The translations under genes were made by a program, and so were the position numbers. Below the pieces are notes generated by a model, which had not been told where the DNA came from, made no database searches, and saw nothing but the letters and a program-made list of their open reading frames with translations. From Acidimicrobiales bacterium (lineage in GTDB: Bacteria > Actinomycetota > Acidimicrobiia > Acidimicrobiales > MedAcidi-G1), in contig JASLKK010000011.1 in the NCBI GenBank assembly GCA_030747595.1, positions 1 to 49,155 of the forward strand: 49,155 nucleotides of DNA, in the 5' to 3' direction. How positions within the stretch are numbered: the first letter of the stretch is position 1; the number at the start of each line of letters is the position of its first letter. Positions 7,527 to 15,905 of the stretch are shown here, in pieces.

Positions 7527-8912
7527 GTGCTGCGATTCACTGACAGCCTGACTGGCGAAAAAGTCGACTTCGTCCCACGCGAAGAGGGAAAGGCATCCGT
7601 CTACTGGTGCGGGCCCACCGTCTACGACGTCCCCCATCTCGGGCACGCCCGCAGCACGCTGGCCTTCGACCTGCTCGTCCGCTATCTGCGCTGGACGGGA
7701 CTGGACGTCACAGCAGTGTCCAACATCACCGACATCGACGACAAGATCATCAACCGGGCGGCCGATGAGGACTCGACCGAACCCGAGGTGGCCCGCCGCT
7801 ACGAGGTCACCTTCATTGAGCAGATGGATCGCCTCAACGTCGCCCACCCCGATCTACGACCCCGGGCCACCGAGTACGTCGACCGCATGGTCGAAGTGAT
7901 TGGAGAGTTGGTCGAACGGGAGATGGCCTACACCACCGATTCGGGCGTCTATTTCGACGTCGATCGACTCGGCGAGTACGGCGCTTTGGTGGGCCGCTCG
8001 GTCGACGACCTCCGCGAGGGTGCAGGCGCCCGGGTCGACGTCGACGACGACAAGGCCGACCCGCTGGACTTCGCCCTCTGGAAGGCCGCCAAGCCCGGCG
8101 AACCCACCTGGGACTCGCCGTGGGGTCCGGGTCGCCCCGGCTGGCACATCGAGTGCGTGGCCATGTCGCTGCACCTCCTGGGTGACAGTTTTGACATCCA
8201 CGGCGGCGGCGATGACCTCGTCTTCCCCCACCACGAGAATGAACGGGCCGAGGCACTGGGCTGTGGCCGGCCCTTCGCCCGCTACTGGGTCCACAACGGG
8301 ATGGTCCAGGTCGACGGCGAGAAGATGTCCAAGTCGCTGGGTAACTTCACCACGCTGGCCGGCCTGCTCGACACGTGGGACCCAAGGGCGTTACGTCTGC
8401 TGGTGCTCCAGACGCACTACCGACGGACCATGGAGATCGGATCGACCACACTCGACCAGTCGGCCGCCGCACTGGCCCGCCTCGACCAGTTCTCCGATCG
8501 GATGGCCAACGCCGACCTACCCGAGGTCGGACCCGACGCCGACGTAGTGGCTCGGTTCCGGGCCGCCATGGACGATGATCTCGGCTCACCACAGGCCCTG
8601 GCCGTGATCTTCGACGCCGTCCGTGACGCCAACCGGGCGTTGGACGCCGAGGACGACAATGCCGCTGCTGCGTTATCGACCGCCGCCCTGGAACTGGCTG
8701 GCGTTCTCGGCCTAGTGCTGGGGCGAGCCGCTCCTACCGATGCCAGTGGCAACTCCGACGACGACGCCGAGATCGACGCCCTGGTCGATCGCCGCCTTGA
8801 CGCCAAGGCGAAGAAGAACTTCGGAGAAGCCGATCGGATACGCGACGAGTTGACGGCCCGCGGCGTGGTGCTCGAGGACACGCCACGCGGCACCGCCTGG
8901 CGACGGGGCTGA
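7527..8912 (+). CDS. cysS: Cysteinyl-tRNA synthetase
   Basis: 461 residues. Class I aminoacyl-tRNA synthetase charging tRNA-Cys. [16 protein letters not shown] gives the zinc Cys28 and HIGH motif (37-40). Further motifs are [20 protein letters not shown] and the KMSKS loop KMSKSLGNF. The C-terminus carries the DALR/anticodon region with [20 protein letters not shown], ending [16 protein letters not shown] as expected. I chose GTG 7527 ([10 protein letters not shown] by translation) because CysS proteins begin this way and because of the -10 box just upstream; an extra nine residues from GTG 7500 are possible. It follows mshC by about 95 nt. Confidence 0.95.
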   Translation: MLRFTDSLTGEKVDFVPREEGKASVYWCGPTVYDVPHLGHARSTLAFDLLVRYLRWTGLDVTAVSNITDIDDKIINRAADEDSTEPEVARRYEVTFIEQMDRLNVAHPDLRPRATEYVDRMVEVIGELVEREMAYTTDSGVYFDVDRLGEYGALVGRSVDDLREGAGARVDVDDDKADPLDFALWKAAKPGEPTWDSPWGPGRPGWHIECVAMSLHLLGDSFDIHGGGDDLVFPHHENERAEALGCGRPFARYWVHNGMVQVDGEKMSKSLGNFTTLAGLLDTWDPRALRLLVLQTHYRRTMEIGSTTLDQSAAALARLDQFSDRMANADLPEVGPDADVVARFRAAMDDDLGSPQALAVIFDAVRDANRALDAEDDNAAAALSTAALELAGVLGLVLGRAAPTDASGNSDDDAEIDALVDRRLDAKAKKNFGEADRIRDELTARGVVLEDTPRGTAWRRG

Positions 8913-8978
8913 GGGACTTGTTCTCCCAAGGCACTGTTCTCTGGAAGCTCTGGCACACTCCATCGTCCTGACGGGCCT

Positions 8979-9170
8979 ATGGAGACGACGGCCACGCGTG
9001 CGAGGCCTGAGGACCTGGCCCGATCCGTCGCCGCCCTCGCTGACGCTCTGGCCTATGGCTGGGTGACCCTCACTGAGGCCGTGGCCGCAGCGACGCTGGA
9101 AGTCGGTGGCGACCCTGATCGGGTCGACCGGATTCTGGACTGCTTCGAGATGCCGTCGCTAGCAGGCTGA
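8979..9170 (+). CDS. Small hypothetical protein
   Basis: 63 residues, acidic, predicted largely helical (PEDLARSVAALADALAYGWVTLTEAVAAATLEVGGD). It fills the gap between cysS and the converging nucleoside hydrolase without overlapping either, and its codon use fits the genome. I recognise no family. There is no strong ribosome site; the ATG follows CATCGT by about 12 nt. It could be a genuine small ORF co-transcribed with cysS or a chance frame. Confidence 0.45.
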   Translation: METTATRARPEDLARSVAALADALAYGWVTLTEAVAAATLEVGGDPDRVDRILDCFEMPSLAG

Positions 9171-9181
9171 CCCACGATTCG

Positions 9182-10108
9182 TCAGTCGGAGCAGGCAGCG
9201 TAGAGGCGGTCCTTGAAGGCGGCTTCGTCGACTTGCCAGACCACCCGGAGATTGGGCAGATCAGCCAGGAACCGGCGATCGGGGAGAGCCGCGCCACGGG
9301 TGGGCTCATCGAGCCCGACGATAAGTCGTTCTTCTGTGGATTCTGTGACGATCGACTCGTCGAGGGCGACGGCCATAGCGACCGGGTCCGGTAAATCCAT
9401 ACCAACCAGACCTCTGCCGCGACAGAACCGGTCGACCTCTGAATTGATGTCCACCGCGAACTCGCCGAGCCGGCCACACGACCGGAGTCGAGCCGACTCC
9501 TGAGGTGCCATGACCGCGTAGGTGCGGCTGATATTCCAGCCAATCATGGTCTTGGCCCCATTGGCGTCGAACACAATGGAAGCCGCTTCCGGATCAGCCC
9601 ACACGTTGTACTCGCCGAGGGCGTTCATATTGCCCACACCGTCAGGAGAGCCAGCCATCAGGTAGGTGTGGGTGAAGCGAGTGAGTAGGTCGGGATTCTC
9701 GTTGAGGGCCATGGCGATGTTGGTGAGTGGTCCGAGTGTTACCAAGCCGTGCCGGTCGGGTTCGTCCGCGGCTACCCGAAGCAGCGCTTCGACGGCATCC
9801 TCGGCGCTAGGCCCGCGCGAAGGGGCGGGCAAGTCTGCGCCTCCCATCCCGTCTTCACCGTGTACCGACTGTGCCGTTTCCAGCGGCCGTCGCAGGGGCC
9901 GATCAGCTCCTACATGAACTGGTACCGAGCAGTGGTCAACGAGGTCAAGGGTGACAATTGCGTTTCTTACAGCCAGATCCAGCGGGACGTTGCCGGCAAC
10001 GACCGTGACCATGCGGATTTCCACCTCTGGATCGCGTGCCGCGAGCACGATGGCTACAGCATCGTCGGAGGCGGTGTCAGTGTCGATGACAAGGCTCCGG
10101 TCCGTCAC
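9182..10108 (-). CDS. Inosine-uridine preferring nucleoside hydrolase family
   Basis: 308 residues. The N-terminal calcium-binding signature is DTDTASDDAVAI (9-20), a variant of the DTDxGxDDxxA motif with Thr and Ser in place of Pro and Gly. VTLGPLTNIAMAL, YLMAGSPDGVGNMNALGEYNVWADPEAA and GWNISRTYAV match the IUNH fold (calcium and ribose-binding residues). It hydrolyses the N-glycosidic bond of ribonucleosides. I chose GTG 10108: the longer form to 10273 has shadow-like sequence and overlaps the upstream gene. The start overlaps the cupin-like gene's stop as GTGA, so translation is coupled. Confidence 0.85.
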   Translation of the reverse strand: MTDRSLVIDTDTASDDAVAIVLAARDPEVEIRMVTVVAGNVPLDLAVRNAIVTLDLVDHCSVPVHVGADRPLRRPLETAQSVHGEDGMGGADLPAPSRGPSAEDAVEALLRVAADEPDRHGLVTLGPLTNIAMALNENPDLLTRFTHTYLMAGSPDGVGNMNALGEYNVWADPEAASIVFDANGAKTMIGWNISRTYAVMAPQESARLRSCGRLGEFAVDINSEVDRFCRGRGLVGMDLPDPVAMAVALDESIVTESTEERLIVGLDEPTRGAALPDRRFLADLPNLRVVWQVDEAAFKDRLYAACSD

Positions 10109-10629
10109 GTGCTGGCTCCATGGAGGTCGGTGATGGCTGGCCTCGGTGGCACGTCGGCCGGAGCCCGTTGCGACGCGCGTTCCTCGAGATACTCCTTGTG
10201 GTCCTGGTAGTTCCCGTCGATGACGAAGCCCCAGCCGCGGCCGTGTGGCTTGCCGGCAGCGAAGATCGTCCATACCGGACGGTCGCCCAAGGTGCTGACG
10301 ATGCGGTGGATGGTGTCCGCGTCAATTCGGTTGACCTGCCCTGGGCGGTACCTGCGTACGTCGTCGCCATAAGGACCGCGTTCTTCGATGTAACTGCCCT
10401 TCACGATAAGGCTGCGTGACCACGAGAACGGATGGGTATGGGGGTAGGGGTCGCGGTCGGGAAGATTGATGGAATGCAGGAAGATCGAACCGAACGGTGT
10501 GTCGAATCGCCACCGCTCCAGATAAACCCGCTCCGGTTCGACAACGTCGTAGATGAGTTGTCGTCGGGCAAACGACCATCGCCATTCGCCATCGACCAGA
10601 TTTTCTCTACGACGCCAACTCCATTTCAT
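10105..10629 (-). CDS. Cupin-fold small protein
   Basis: 174 residues. The section PFGSIFLHSINLPDRDPYPHTHPFSWSR has the HxH of a cupin metal site (PHTHPF), followed by a glycine turn with IVKGSYIEERGP. RYRPGQVNRIDADTIHRI is the second cupin box, and VWTIFAAGKPHGRGWGFV comes after it. It is probably a metal-binding cupin of unknown substrate, similar in outline to phage or plasmid-borne cupin-like proteins. It is coupled by a GTGA overlap to the nucleoside hydrolase, so a nucleoside or sugar-related role is plausible. G+C of the 5' part is near 52-55 percent, lower than its neighbours. Confidence 0.7.
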   Translation of the reverse strand: MKWSWRRRENLVDGEWRWSFARRQLIYDVVEPERVYLERWRFDTPFGSIFLHSINLPDRDPYPHTHPFSWSRSLIVKGSYIEERGPYGDDVRRYRPGQVNRIDADTIHRIVSTLGDRPVWTIFAAGKPHGRGWGFVIDGNYQDHKEYLEERASQRAPADVPPRPAITDLHGAST

Positions 10630-10637
10630 TACGGCTC

Positions 10638-10643
10638 AGGGTA
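10638..10643 (-). promoter_or_regulatory. Putative -10 box (TACCCT), leaderless cupin gene
   Basis: On the minus strand TACCCT ends 8 nt before the ATG at 10629. Confidence 0.4.
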
Positions 10644-10788
10644 CCGAATCTCTTCCTACGGATCAGAAGGTTGGAGGGTCGAGCCCTCCCCGAACATCAA
10701 GTCACGCCTGCCCTGATGGCTACTGATGCCCAGAGGGATAGTTGAATGATCCACCGCCAACAATTGAAGCGACCCGAAAGACCCATCC

Positions 10789-11757
10789 ATGACCCGTCTC
10801 GGCTATCAGATTCCGAACTTCACCTACCCAGGTACTTCGGAAGCAGGCATTTTCGATTTAGTCGTAGCCCAAGCCAAGGCGGCAGAAGCTGCCGGGTTTG
10901 ACAGGGTCTTCGTCATGGACCACTTCTACCAACTTCCGGGAATTGGAAACCCGGAAGAACCGATGCTTGAGTGCTACTCGATCCTGTCAGCACTCGCCCA
11001 GCACACGAAGACAGTCCGTCTCTCGGCGTTGGTGACTGGCAACACCTACCGGCATCCCACCCTTTTGGCTAAGGCGGTAACCGCTCTTGATCACGTTTCA
11101 TCGGGCAGGGCAACTCTGGGGATCGGTGCCGGTTGGTTCCAACTCGAACACGACTCCCTCGGCTTTGAGTTCGGCACGTTCACCGACCGGTTCGAAAAGC
11201 TCGAAGAGGCATTGCAGATCGTGATCCCAATGCTTCGCGGGGAAACAGTGAGCCTTGCGGGAAAGCACTACCAGGTTTCTGAGGCAGTCAACTCTCCGCG
11301 GCCTGTTTCCCGTATCCCGGTCATGATCGGTGGCAGCGGTGAGAAGAAGACACTCCGAATGGTTGCCCAGTACGCCGACGAGTCCAACCTCGCGACCGGC
11401 CCAGTCAGCGACATTCCTCACAAGCTTGAAGTACTAGAGGAACACTGCGACCGCCTGGGACGCGACAGATCTGAGATCGTGGTCACCAAACTGCAGATGG
11501 TTTGTGTTGCCCCAACCATGGAAGAGGCGGAATCGGACTTACGTGAGATTGGAGCAGCGAAAGGGTGGTCCGACGAGGTCATCGAGATGGCCAAGATGAT
11601 CCTGATCTACGGAGATTCCGACACCGTCGGAGAAAAACTCCAGGCGTGCATGGACACCGGCATCGACGGGATGACCATCTGCCTCCCGGCCAATGGGCAC
11701 AAGATCGAGCGCATTGGCCTCCTCGGCGAAATCGGATTGGCAGCAACGGCGAGTTGA
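10789..11757 (+). CDS. LLM-class F420-dependent oxidoreductase
   Basis: 322 residues. A TIM-barrel luciferase-like protein of the F420-using group. Visible segments are GYQIPNFTYPG at the start, AAEAAGFDRVFVMDHFYQLPG, RLSALVTGNTYRHPTLLAKAV, DHVSSGRATLGIGAGWF and IPVMIGGSGEKKTLRMVAQYAD. These match the subfamily annotated as TIGR03560-type oxidoreductases. The cofactor is inferred from the family, not seen. It is divergent from the cupin gene. The base composition is a little lower in G+C than its neighbours. The substrate is unknown; the next genes (Baeyer-Villiger monooxygenase, acyl-CoA dehydrogenase) suggest ketone or terpenoid/steroid-like catabolism. Confidence 0.88.
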   Translation: MTRLGYQIPNFTYPGTSEAGIFDLVVAQAKAAEAAGFDRVFVMDHFYQLPGIGNPEEPMLECYSILSALAQHTKTVRLSALVTGNTYRHPTLLAKAVTALDHVSSGRATLGIGAGWFQLEHDSLGFEFGTFTDRFEKLEEALQIVIPMLRGETVSLAGKHYQVSEAVNSPRPVSRIPVMIGGSGEKKTLRMVAQYADESNLATGPVSDIPHKLEVLEEHCDRLGRDRSEIVVTKLQMVCVAPTMEEAESDLREIGAAKGWSDEVIEMAKMILIYGDSDTVGEKLQACMDTGIDGMTICLPANGHKIERIGLLGEIGLAATAS

Positions 11758-11853
11758 CCATTGGGATCGGTTGAAACCTGTCGACCCACTCGGACAGTCG
11801 GTTAGCCCACTCGTCCTGCGGTCCGGGTTTTTCGGCGGATGTTCCGCCGGGGG

Positions 11854-13683
11854 TCAGTCGGTGAACTCCAACCCGTCGAAGTTCCCGTCGGCCCGCCACC
11901 CTTCGAGGAGTTGGAAAAACTCGATGGATCCGCCCCCGTAGGGCGCGGCCTGGATGGCGCTTGGTTCGCGGGCTTGCCCTTCGTTGTTGTAGTAGCCGGG
12001 GGTGCAGTCCGCGCCGCCGAGCGTTCCCATGGCGCCGAGGCCTTTTTCGACGATGGTGGCTACCCATGCTTCTTCGCCTTGTTCGGACACTTCGACGGTG
12101 GCCGCTCCCTGTTGGAGGGCGTGGCCGATGATGTGGGCCAGGTGGGTGGTGAGTTCGTCGAGGAGGTGCGGGAAGTTCGCGGTGAACGCGGCTTGGCTGA
12201 TCTGCATGAAGAAGCAGTTCGGGAACCCGCGGCTCTGCATGCCGTGCAGTGTCGACATGCCGGTGGCCCATTTTTCGGACAGGGTCTGGCCGCGGCTTCC
12301 GACGATTTCGTAGCCGGCCCGGCGGGCGTAGGAGGTTCCCACTTCAAAGCCGGTGGCGAAGATGATGCAGTCGACTTCGTATTCGACTCCGTCGACCACC
12401 AGGCCGTGTTCGGTGATCCGGTCGACGCCTTTCCCGGCGGTGTCGACGAGTTCCACGTTGGGTCGGTTGAACGCCGGCAAGTACTCGTCGTTGAACGTGG
12501 GGCGTTTGCAAAACATCCGGTAGTAGGGCTTGAGTTTCTCAGCGATTTCCGGGGAGTCGACGAGGCCGTCGACCCGGGATCGGATTTCGTTCATCTTGTC
12601 GAAGTTGGCCATCTCGAGGATCTCGGCAATGTCGGCGCTGCCGTCGGCTTGGGCGTCGCGGAAGCGGCGGATCATCATGCCGATCAGATCGGTCCACCCG
12701 TCGTCGACCAGGTCTTCGGTTTGGGGCACGCCGGAGACGAGGCCGTTGAAGTTCTCCATTCGCTGTTTCTGCCATCCGGGTTGAAGACCGGCGACCCATT
12801 GGGAGTCGGTGGGTTTGTTGCCTCGCACATCCACCGACGAGGGGGTGCGTTGAAACACGTAGAGGTGCTGGGCTGTCTCACCGAGAAACGGCACGCATTG
12901 GATGGCGCTGGCACCGGTGCCGATCACCGCGACCCGCTTGTCGCCCAACCGGTCAAGGTCCCCGCCGGGCCCGCCGCCGGTGTAGTCGTAGTCCCATCGG
13001 CTGGTGTGGAACGCGTGGCCTTGGAAGTCGCTGATGCCGGGGATGCCGGGGAGTTTCGGCCGGTTGAAGGGCCCGTTGGCCATGGCCACGAACCGGGCTC
13101 GCAGAGCGTCGCCCCGGTTGGTGGCGACGATCCACCGGGCGGCATCTTCGTCCCAGGTCATACCGGTGACTTCCGTTTGGAACATCACCCCGTCGTAGAG
13201 CCGGTAGTGCTCGCCGAGCCGCCGGCTGTAGTCGAGGATCTCCCGGGCGTACGAGTATTTCTCCTGGGGGATGTAGCCGACTTCTTCGAGGAGCGGCAGG
13301 TAGATGTAGGACTCGATGTCACACTGGGCTCCCGGGTACCGGTTCCAGTACCAGGTGCCGCCGAAATCGCCGCCTTTTTCGATGATCCGCAGGTCTTCCA
13401 CGCCGGCTTCGCGGAGGCGGGCTCCCATCTGGAGGCCACCGAAGCCGCCTCCGACGACGATCACGTCGACCTCGTCGGTGAGCGGCGGCCGGTCGATGGG
13501 AGATTCGACGTACGGGTCGTCGGTGTAGTGGGCGAACTCTCCGACGACCTCTATGTACTGGTCGTTTCCGTCGGCGCGCAGCCGTTTGTCCCGCTCGACG
13601 CGGTAGCGGTCCCGCATAGCGTCGGGATCGAAGCGGCCCTCGGCGGGGCTGGCAGTTTCAGCCTGCCGGCTGGTGGTACTCAG
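11854..13683 (-). CDS. Baeyer-Villiger type flavin monooxygenase
   Basis: Numbering here counts from the ATG at 13617 (587 residues); the CTG start adds 22. FAD site DVIVVGGGFGGLQMG near 51-65, then DFGGTWYWNRYPGAQCDIES. The Baeyer-Villiger fingerprint FQGHAFHTSRWDYDY is near 199-213, and the NADPH Rossmann VAVIGTGASAIQ follows. It inserts oxygen next to a carbonyl using NADPH and O2. I prefer a CTG start at 13683: a strong Shine-Dalgarno (GGAGAAGG, 13700-13693) lies 9 nt upstream of it, and the intervening residues (RFDPDA before the ATG) belong to the usual family N-terminus. No ATG, GTG or TTG lies in frame between the upstream TGA (in the preceding gene) and ATG 13617. It follows the acyl-CoA dehydrogenase gene by about 80 nt on the same strand. 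Confidence 0.88.
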   Translation of the reverse strand: MSTTSRQAETASPAEGRFDPDAMRDRYRVERDKRLRADGNDQYIEVVGEFAHYTDDPYVESPIDRPPLTDEVDVIVVGGGFGGLQMGARLREAGVEDLRIIEKGGDFGGTWYWNRYPGAQCDIESYIYLPLLEEVGYIPQEKYSYAREILDYSRRLGEHYRLYDGVMFQTEVTGMTWDEDAARWIVATNRGDALRARFVAMANGPFNRPKLPGIPGISDFQGHAFHTSRWDYDYTGGGPGGDLDRLGDKRVAVIGTGASAIQCVPFLGETAQHLYVFQRTPSSVDVRGNKPTDSQWVAGLQPGWQKQRMENFNGLVSGVPQTEDLVDDGWTDLIGMMIRRFRDAQADGSADIAEILEMANFDKMNEIRSRVDGLVDSPEIAEKLKPYYRMFCKRPTFNDEYLPAFNRPNVELVDTAGKGVDRITEHGLVVDGVEYEVDCIIFATGFEVGTSYARRAGYEIVGSRGQTLSEKWATGMSTLHGMQSRGFPNCFFMQISQAAFTANFPHLLDELTTHLAHIIGHALQQGAATVEVSEQGEEAWVATIVEKGLGAMGTLGGADCTPGYYNNEGQAREPSAIQAAPYGGGSIEFFQLLEGWRADGNFDGLEFTD

Positions 13684-13692
13684 CGTTGGGGT

Positions 13693-13700
13693 CCTTCTCC
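13693..13700 (-). promoter_or_regulatory. Strong ribosome binding site GGAGAAGG for the monooxygenase
   Basis: On the minus strand GGAGAAGG is followed 9 nt later by CTG (13683-13681), with the usual ATG 75 nt further on. It decides the start of the monooxygenase. Confidence 0.6.
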
Positions 13701-13761
13701 ACGGAGCTGCGGTGCTGTCAACAAACGCATCGGTGAACGGTCTTTCAAAATACTCGACTGG

Positions 13762-14970
13762 TCAGTTGCGGGGCACGTCAGCCCAGGCGATCTCCTTGTC
13801 GACCCGCACGTCGCCGGGCAGGCCCAAGATCCGTTCGCCCAGGATGTTTCGCATGACCTCGGACGTTCCACCCTCGATGGTGTTGGCCCGAGACCGGAGA
13901 AATGCGTACCTGGGATGGATGCCCGGCCCCCGGAGGCCGGTAGGCCGCTTGCGTTCGTATCCGGCCTCGTAAACCATTCCGTCGGCACCCAGGAGGTCCA
14001 TGCAGGTCTCGTAGATCCGCTGGTTCATCTCAGCCGACATCATCTTGGTGACCGACCCCTCGGGGCCAGGGTTGCCGGACTTAGAGGTCTCCCGGGCCCG
14101 CCAGTTCGTTAGGCGAAGTGCCTCGGCCTGACTCCACAAGTCGGTGACCCGGTCGCGCATCACGGTCCGCGTTACCGGGTCCAGCGAGTCCCTCGTCTCG
14201 CCCCACAGATTCACCAGGTCGCCAATGGGGCCCGAACCCTTCTTCGGCACGCCACCACCAAGGGCCACCCGTTCATTCATCAACGTGGTGACCGCCGCGG
14301 CCCAGCCGTTGCCGACCTCGCCGAACACCCGGTCGTGGGGAATCCGCACGTCGGTCAGGAAGATCTCGTTGAACTCGGCTTCACCGGTGATCTGGTGCAG
14401 GGGTCGAACTTCAACGCCCTCGGACTCCATGTCCAACAGGAAGTACGTAAGTCCCTTGTGCTTCGGCTGGTCCGGATCGGTTCGGGCAACCAACATCCCC
14501 CACCGAGATACATGGGCCAGCGTCGTCCACACCTTCTGGCCGTTGACGATCCACTCGTCGCCGTCACGAACCGCCCGACTGGACAGCCCCGCCACATCCG
14601 AGCCAGCACCCGGCTCACTGAACATCTGGCACCAGACCTCTTCACCCGTGTACATCGGACGGAGAAGGCGCTGCTTCTGTTCATCGGACGCGTAGGTGAG
14701 CACCACCGGCGCGCCCATCCCGATGCCGATCGGGTTGATGTTGAGATCGTGGTAGGTCACCCCGGCAGCCCGTAACTCACCGTCGACCACCGTCTGGAGC
14801 CGCCGGCTGGACAGACCCAGACCGCCCAGCCCCTCGGGGAACTGCACGAGGGCGAGGCCGCGATCGAACTGCGCGCCCCGGAACTCGAACTGGTCAACCT
14901 GGTCCGGCGGCACGTCGGCCACCAGCTGCCGCGCCATCTCCCGGACCTCTGCTTCGGTCACCTCAGTCAT
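13762..14970 (-). CDS. Acyl-CoA dehydrogenase
   Basis: 402 residues. FAD-dependent alpha,beta-dehydrogenation of an acyl-CoA. Visible are WCQMFSEPGAGSDVAGLSS (FAD/substrate loop), GDEWIVNGQKVWTTLAHVS, and the C-terminal NTIEGGTSEVMRNILGERIL with the likely catalytic Glu. The middle segment resembles actinobacterial FadE proteins of steroid or long-chain catabolism. The ATG is preceded by GGGAG. It is transcribed with the downstream monooxygenase; the pair suggests breakdown of a cyclic ketone or side chain, which is inference. Confidence 0.9.
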   Translation of the reverse strand: MTEVTEAEVREMARQLVADVPPDQVDQFEFRGAQFDRGLALVQFPEGLGGLGLSSRRLQTVVDGELRAAGVTYHDLNINPIGIGMGAPVVLTYASDEQKQRLLRPMYTGEEVWCQMFSEPGAGSDVAGLSSRAVRDGDEWIVNGQKVWTTLAHVSRWGMLVARTDPDQPKHKGLTYFLLDMESEGVEVRPLHQITGEAEFNEIFLTDVRIPHDRVFGEVGNGWAAAVTTLMNERVALGGGVPKKGSGPIGDLVNLWGETRDSLDPVTRTVMRDRVTDLWSQAEALRLTNWRARETSKSGNPGPEGSVTKMMSAEMNQRIYETCMDLLGADGMVYEAGYERKRPTGLRGPGIHPRYAFLRSRANTIEGGTSEVMRNILGERILGLPGDVRVDKEIAWADVPRN

Positions 14971-15132
14971 GATCGCTCCCGGTTCACATGGTTGTCCGGG
15001 CGGTCCCGGAGCCGGGCGCGAACCTACCCAGCGGCAACTGTCAGCCCCGAACCGGGGACCCGCAGCTTGCGCCGAAGCAGTCGTCCGCTAGCTGACTCAG
15101 ATGCCCAGACAGCCAGGCTGACTTAGCCGGGA

Positions 15133-15798
15133 TCAGGCGACCGGGTCGCCACCGAACGTGAGCTGGCCCGTCATCTGCGGACTCGCCGGCGAACCGGTCT
15201 CAGGAGCGGTCGACGCAGCCATCTCCGTGTCCCACTCGTCGCTCTGGTCCCACTGGTGACCGGCGAAGGGGTCCTCATGGTTCAGTGGTTCTTCTCCCGG
15301 CTGACCGCCGGCATCGGCGGGTGTCGCGCTACCTGTCGCAGGATGCCGGTCGACGCCGAGGAAAGCCCTAGCTAGGAGCGGGGTCTCCTCCGTGTCGGGA
15401 ATCAACTCGGCGACGGGTTCGTCGGCCTCGGTAATCGCCTGTCGGGCCTTCTCGAGGGGATGAACCGCCGCCTCCGATCGAACACCAGGGCGAATGGGCT
15501 CCACGTCGGCTACCGGACGAAGAACCTCGCTGGACCTGTCGCCCGCCATGTCGGCTGCCTCGTCGGTCGTCATGGAGCGCCCCGGCAGCGGAATCACCGT
15601 GCCGACCCCACGGGCATCGATCAGTTCCCATCCGACTGGCGCCCGGAGACGGTCTATGTGGGTCGCACACAGCACCACGGCACCCGGTCCATCCACCTCG
15701 TCGAGATCGTGGATGGTGAAGGTCAGATTAGAAACGTCCATCACCACCAGGACGTCAGCCGGGCCCAGGCAGGCCGAACGCATACACAGATCCCGCAT
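15133..15798 (-). CDS. DUF3499-like zinc-binding protein
   Basis: 221 residues. The N-terminal 65 residues (LCMRSACLGPADVLVVMD ... VVLCATHIDRLRAPVGWEL) have the paired Cys (CxxxxC) and the later C-x-x-H of DUF3499, a short actinobacterial protein. The remaining ~150 residues are acidic, low-complexity and proline/aspartate-rich (WDQSDEWDTEMAAST), probably disordered. I chose ATG 15798 because the conserved region begins there and a -10 box lies just upstream. It is divergent from the HAD hydrolase. Function unknown. Confidence 0.75.
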   Translation of the reverse strand: MRDLCMRSACLGPADVLVVMDVSNLTFTIHDLDEVDGPGAVVLCATHIDRLRAPVGWELIDARGVGTVIPLPGRSMTTDEAADMAGDRSSEVLRPVADVEPIRPGVRSEAAVHPLEKARQAITEADEPVAELIPDTEETPLLARAFLGVDRHPATGSATPADAGGQPGEEPLNHEDPFAGHQWDQSDEWDTEMAASTAPETGSPASPQMTGQLTFGGDPVA

Positions 15799-15806
15799 GG
15801 GGCTCA

Positions 15807-15812
15807 AAGGTA
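15807..15812 (-). promoter_or_regulatory. Putative -10 box (TACCTT), leaderless DUF3499-like gene
   Basis: On the minus strand TACCTT ends 8 nt before ATG 15798, supporting the shorter start. Confidence 0.4.
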
Positions 15813-15893
15813 CTTCCGGACCTGCTTCTCGACGGGGACACCCCCGGACCCCCACCCGGCCCTCAAGCCCTTCGGCGGAACAGCCATGAGCCC

Positions 15894-15899
15894 TAGGCT
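15894..15899 (+). promoter_or_regulatory. Putative -10 box (TAGGCT), leaderless HAD gene
   Basis: TAGGCT ends 6 nt before ATG 15906. TTCGGC lies 17 nt further upstream, a poor -35. Confidence 0.4.
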
Positions 15900-15905
15900 C
15901 GCCGG

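Noticed and set aside
11839-14112. 757-codon plus-strand frame
   Set aside because: Antisense shadow of the monooxygenase and acyl-CoA dehydrogenase, rich in Gly/Val/His with no domain.
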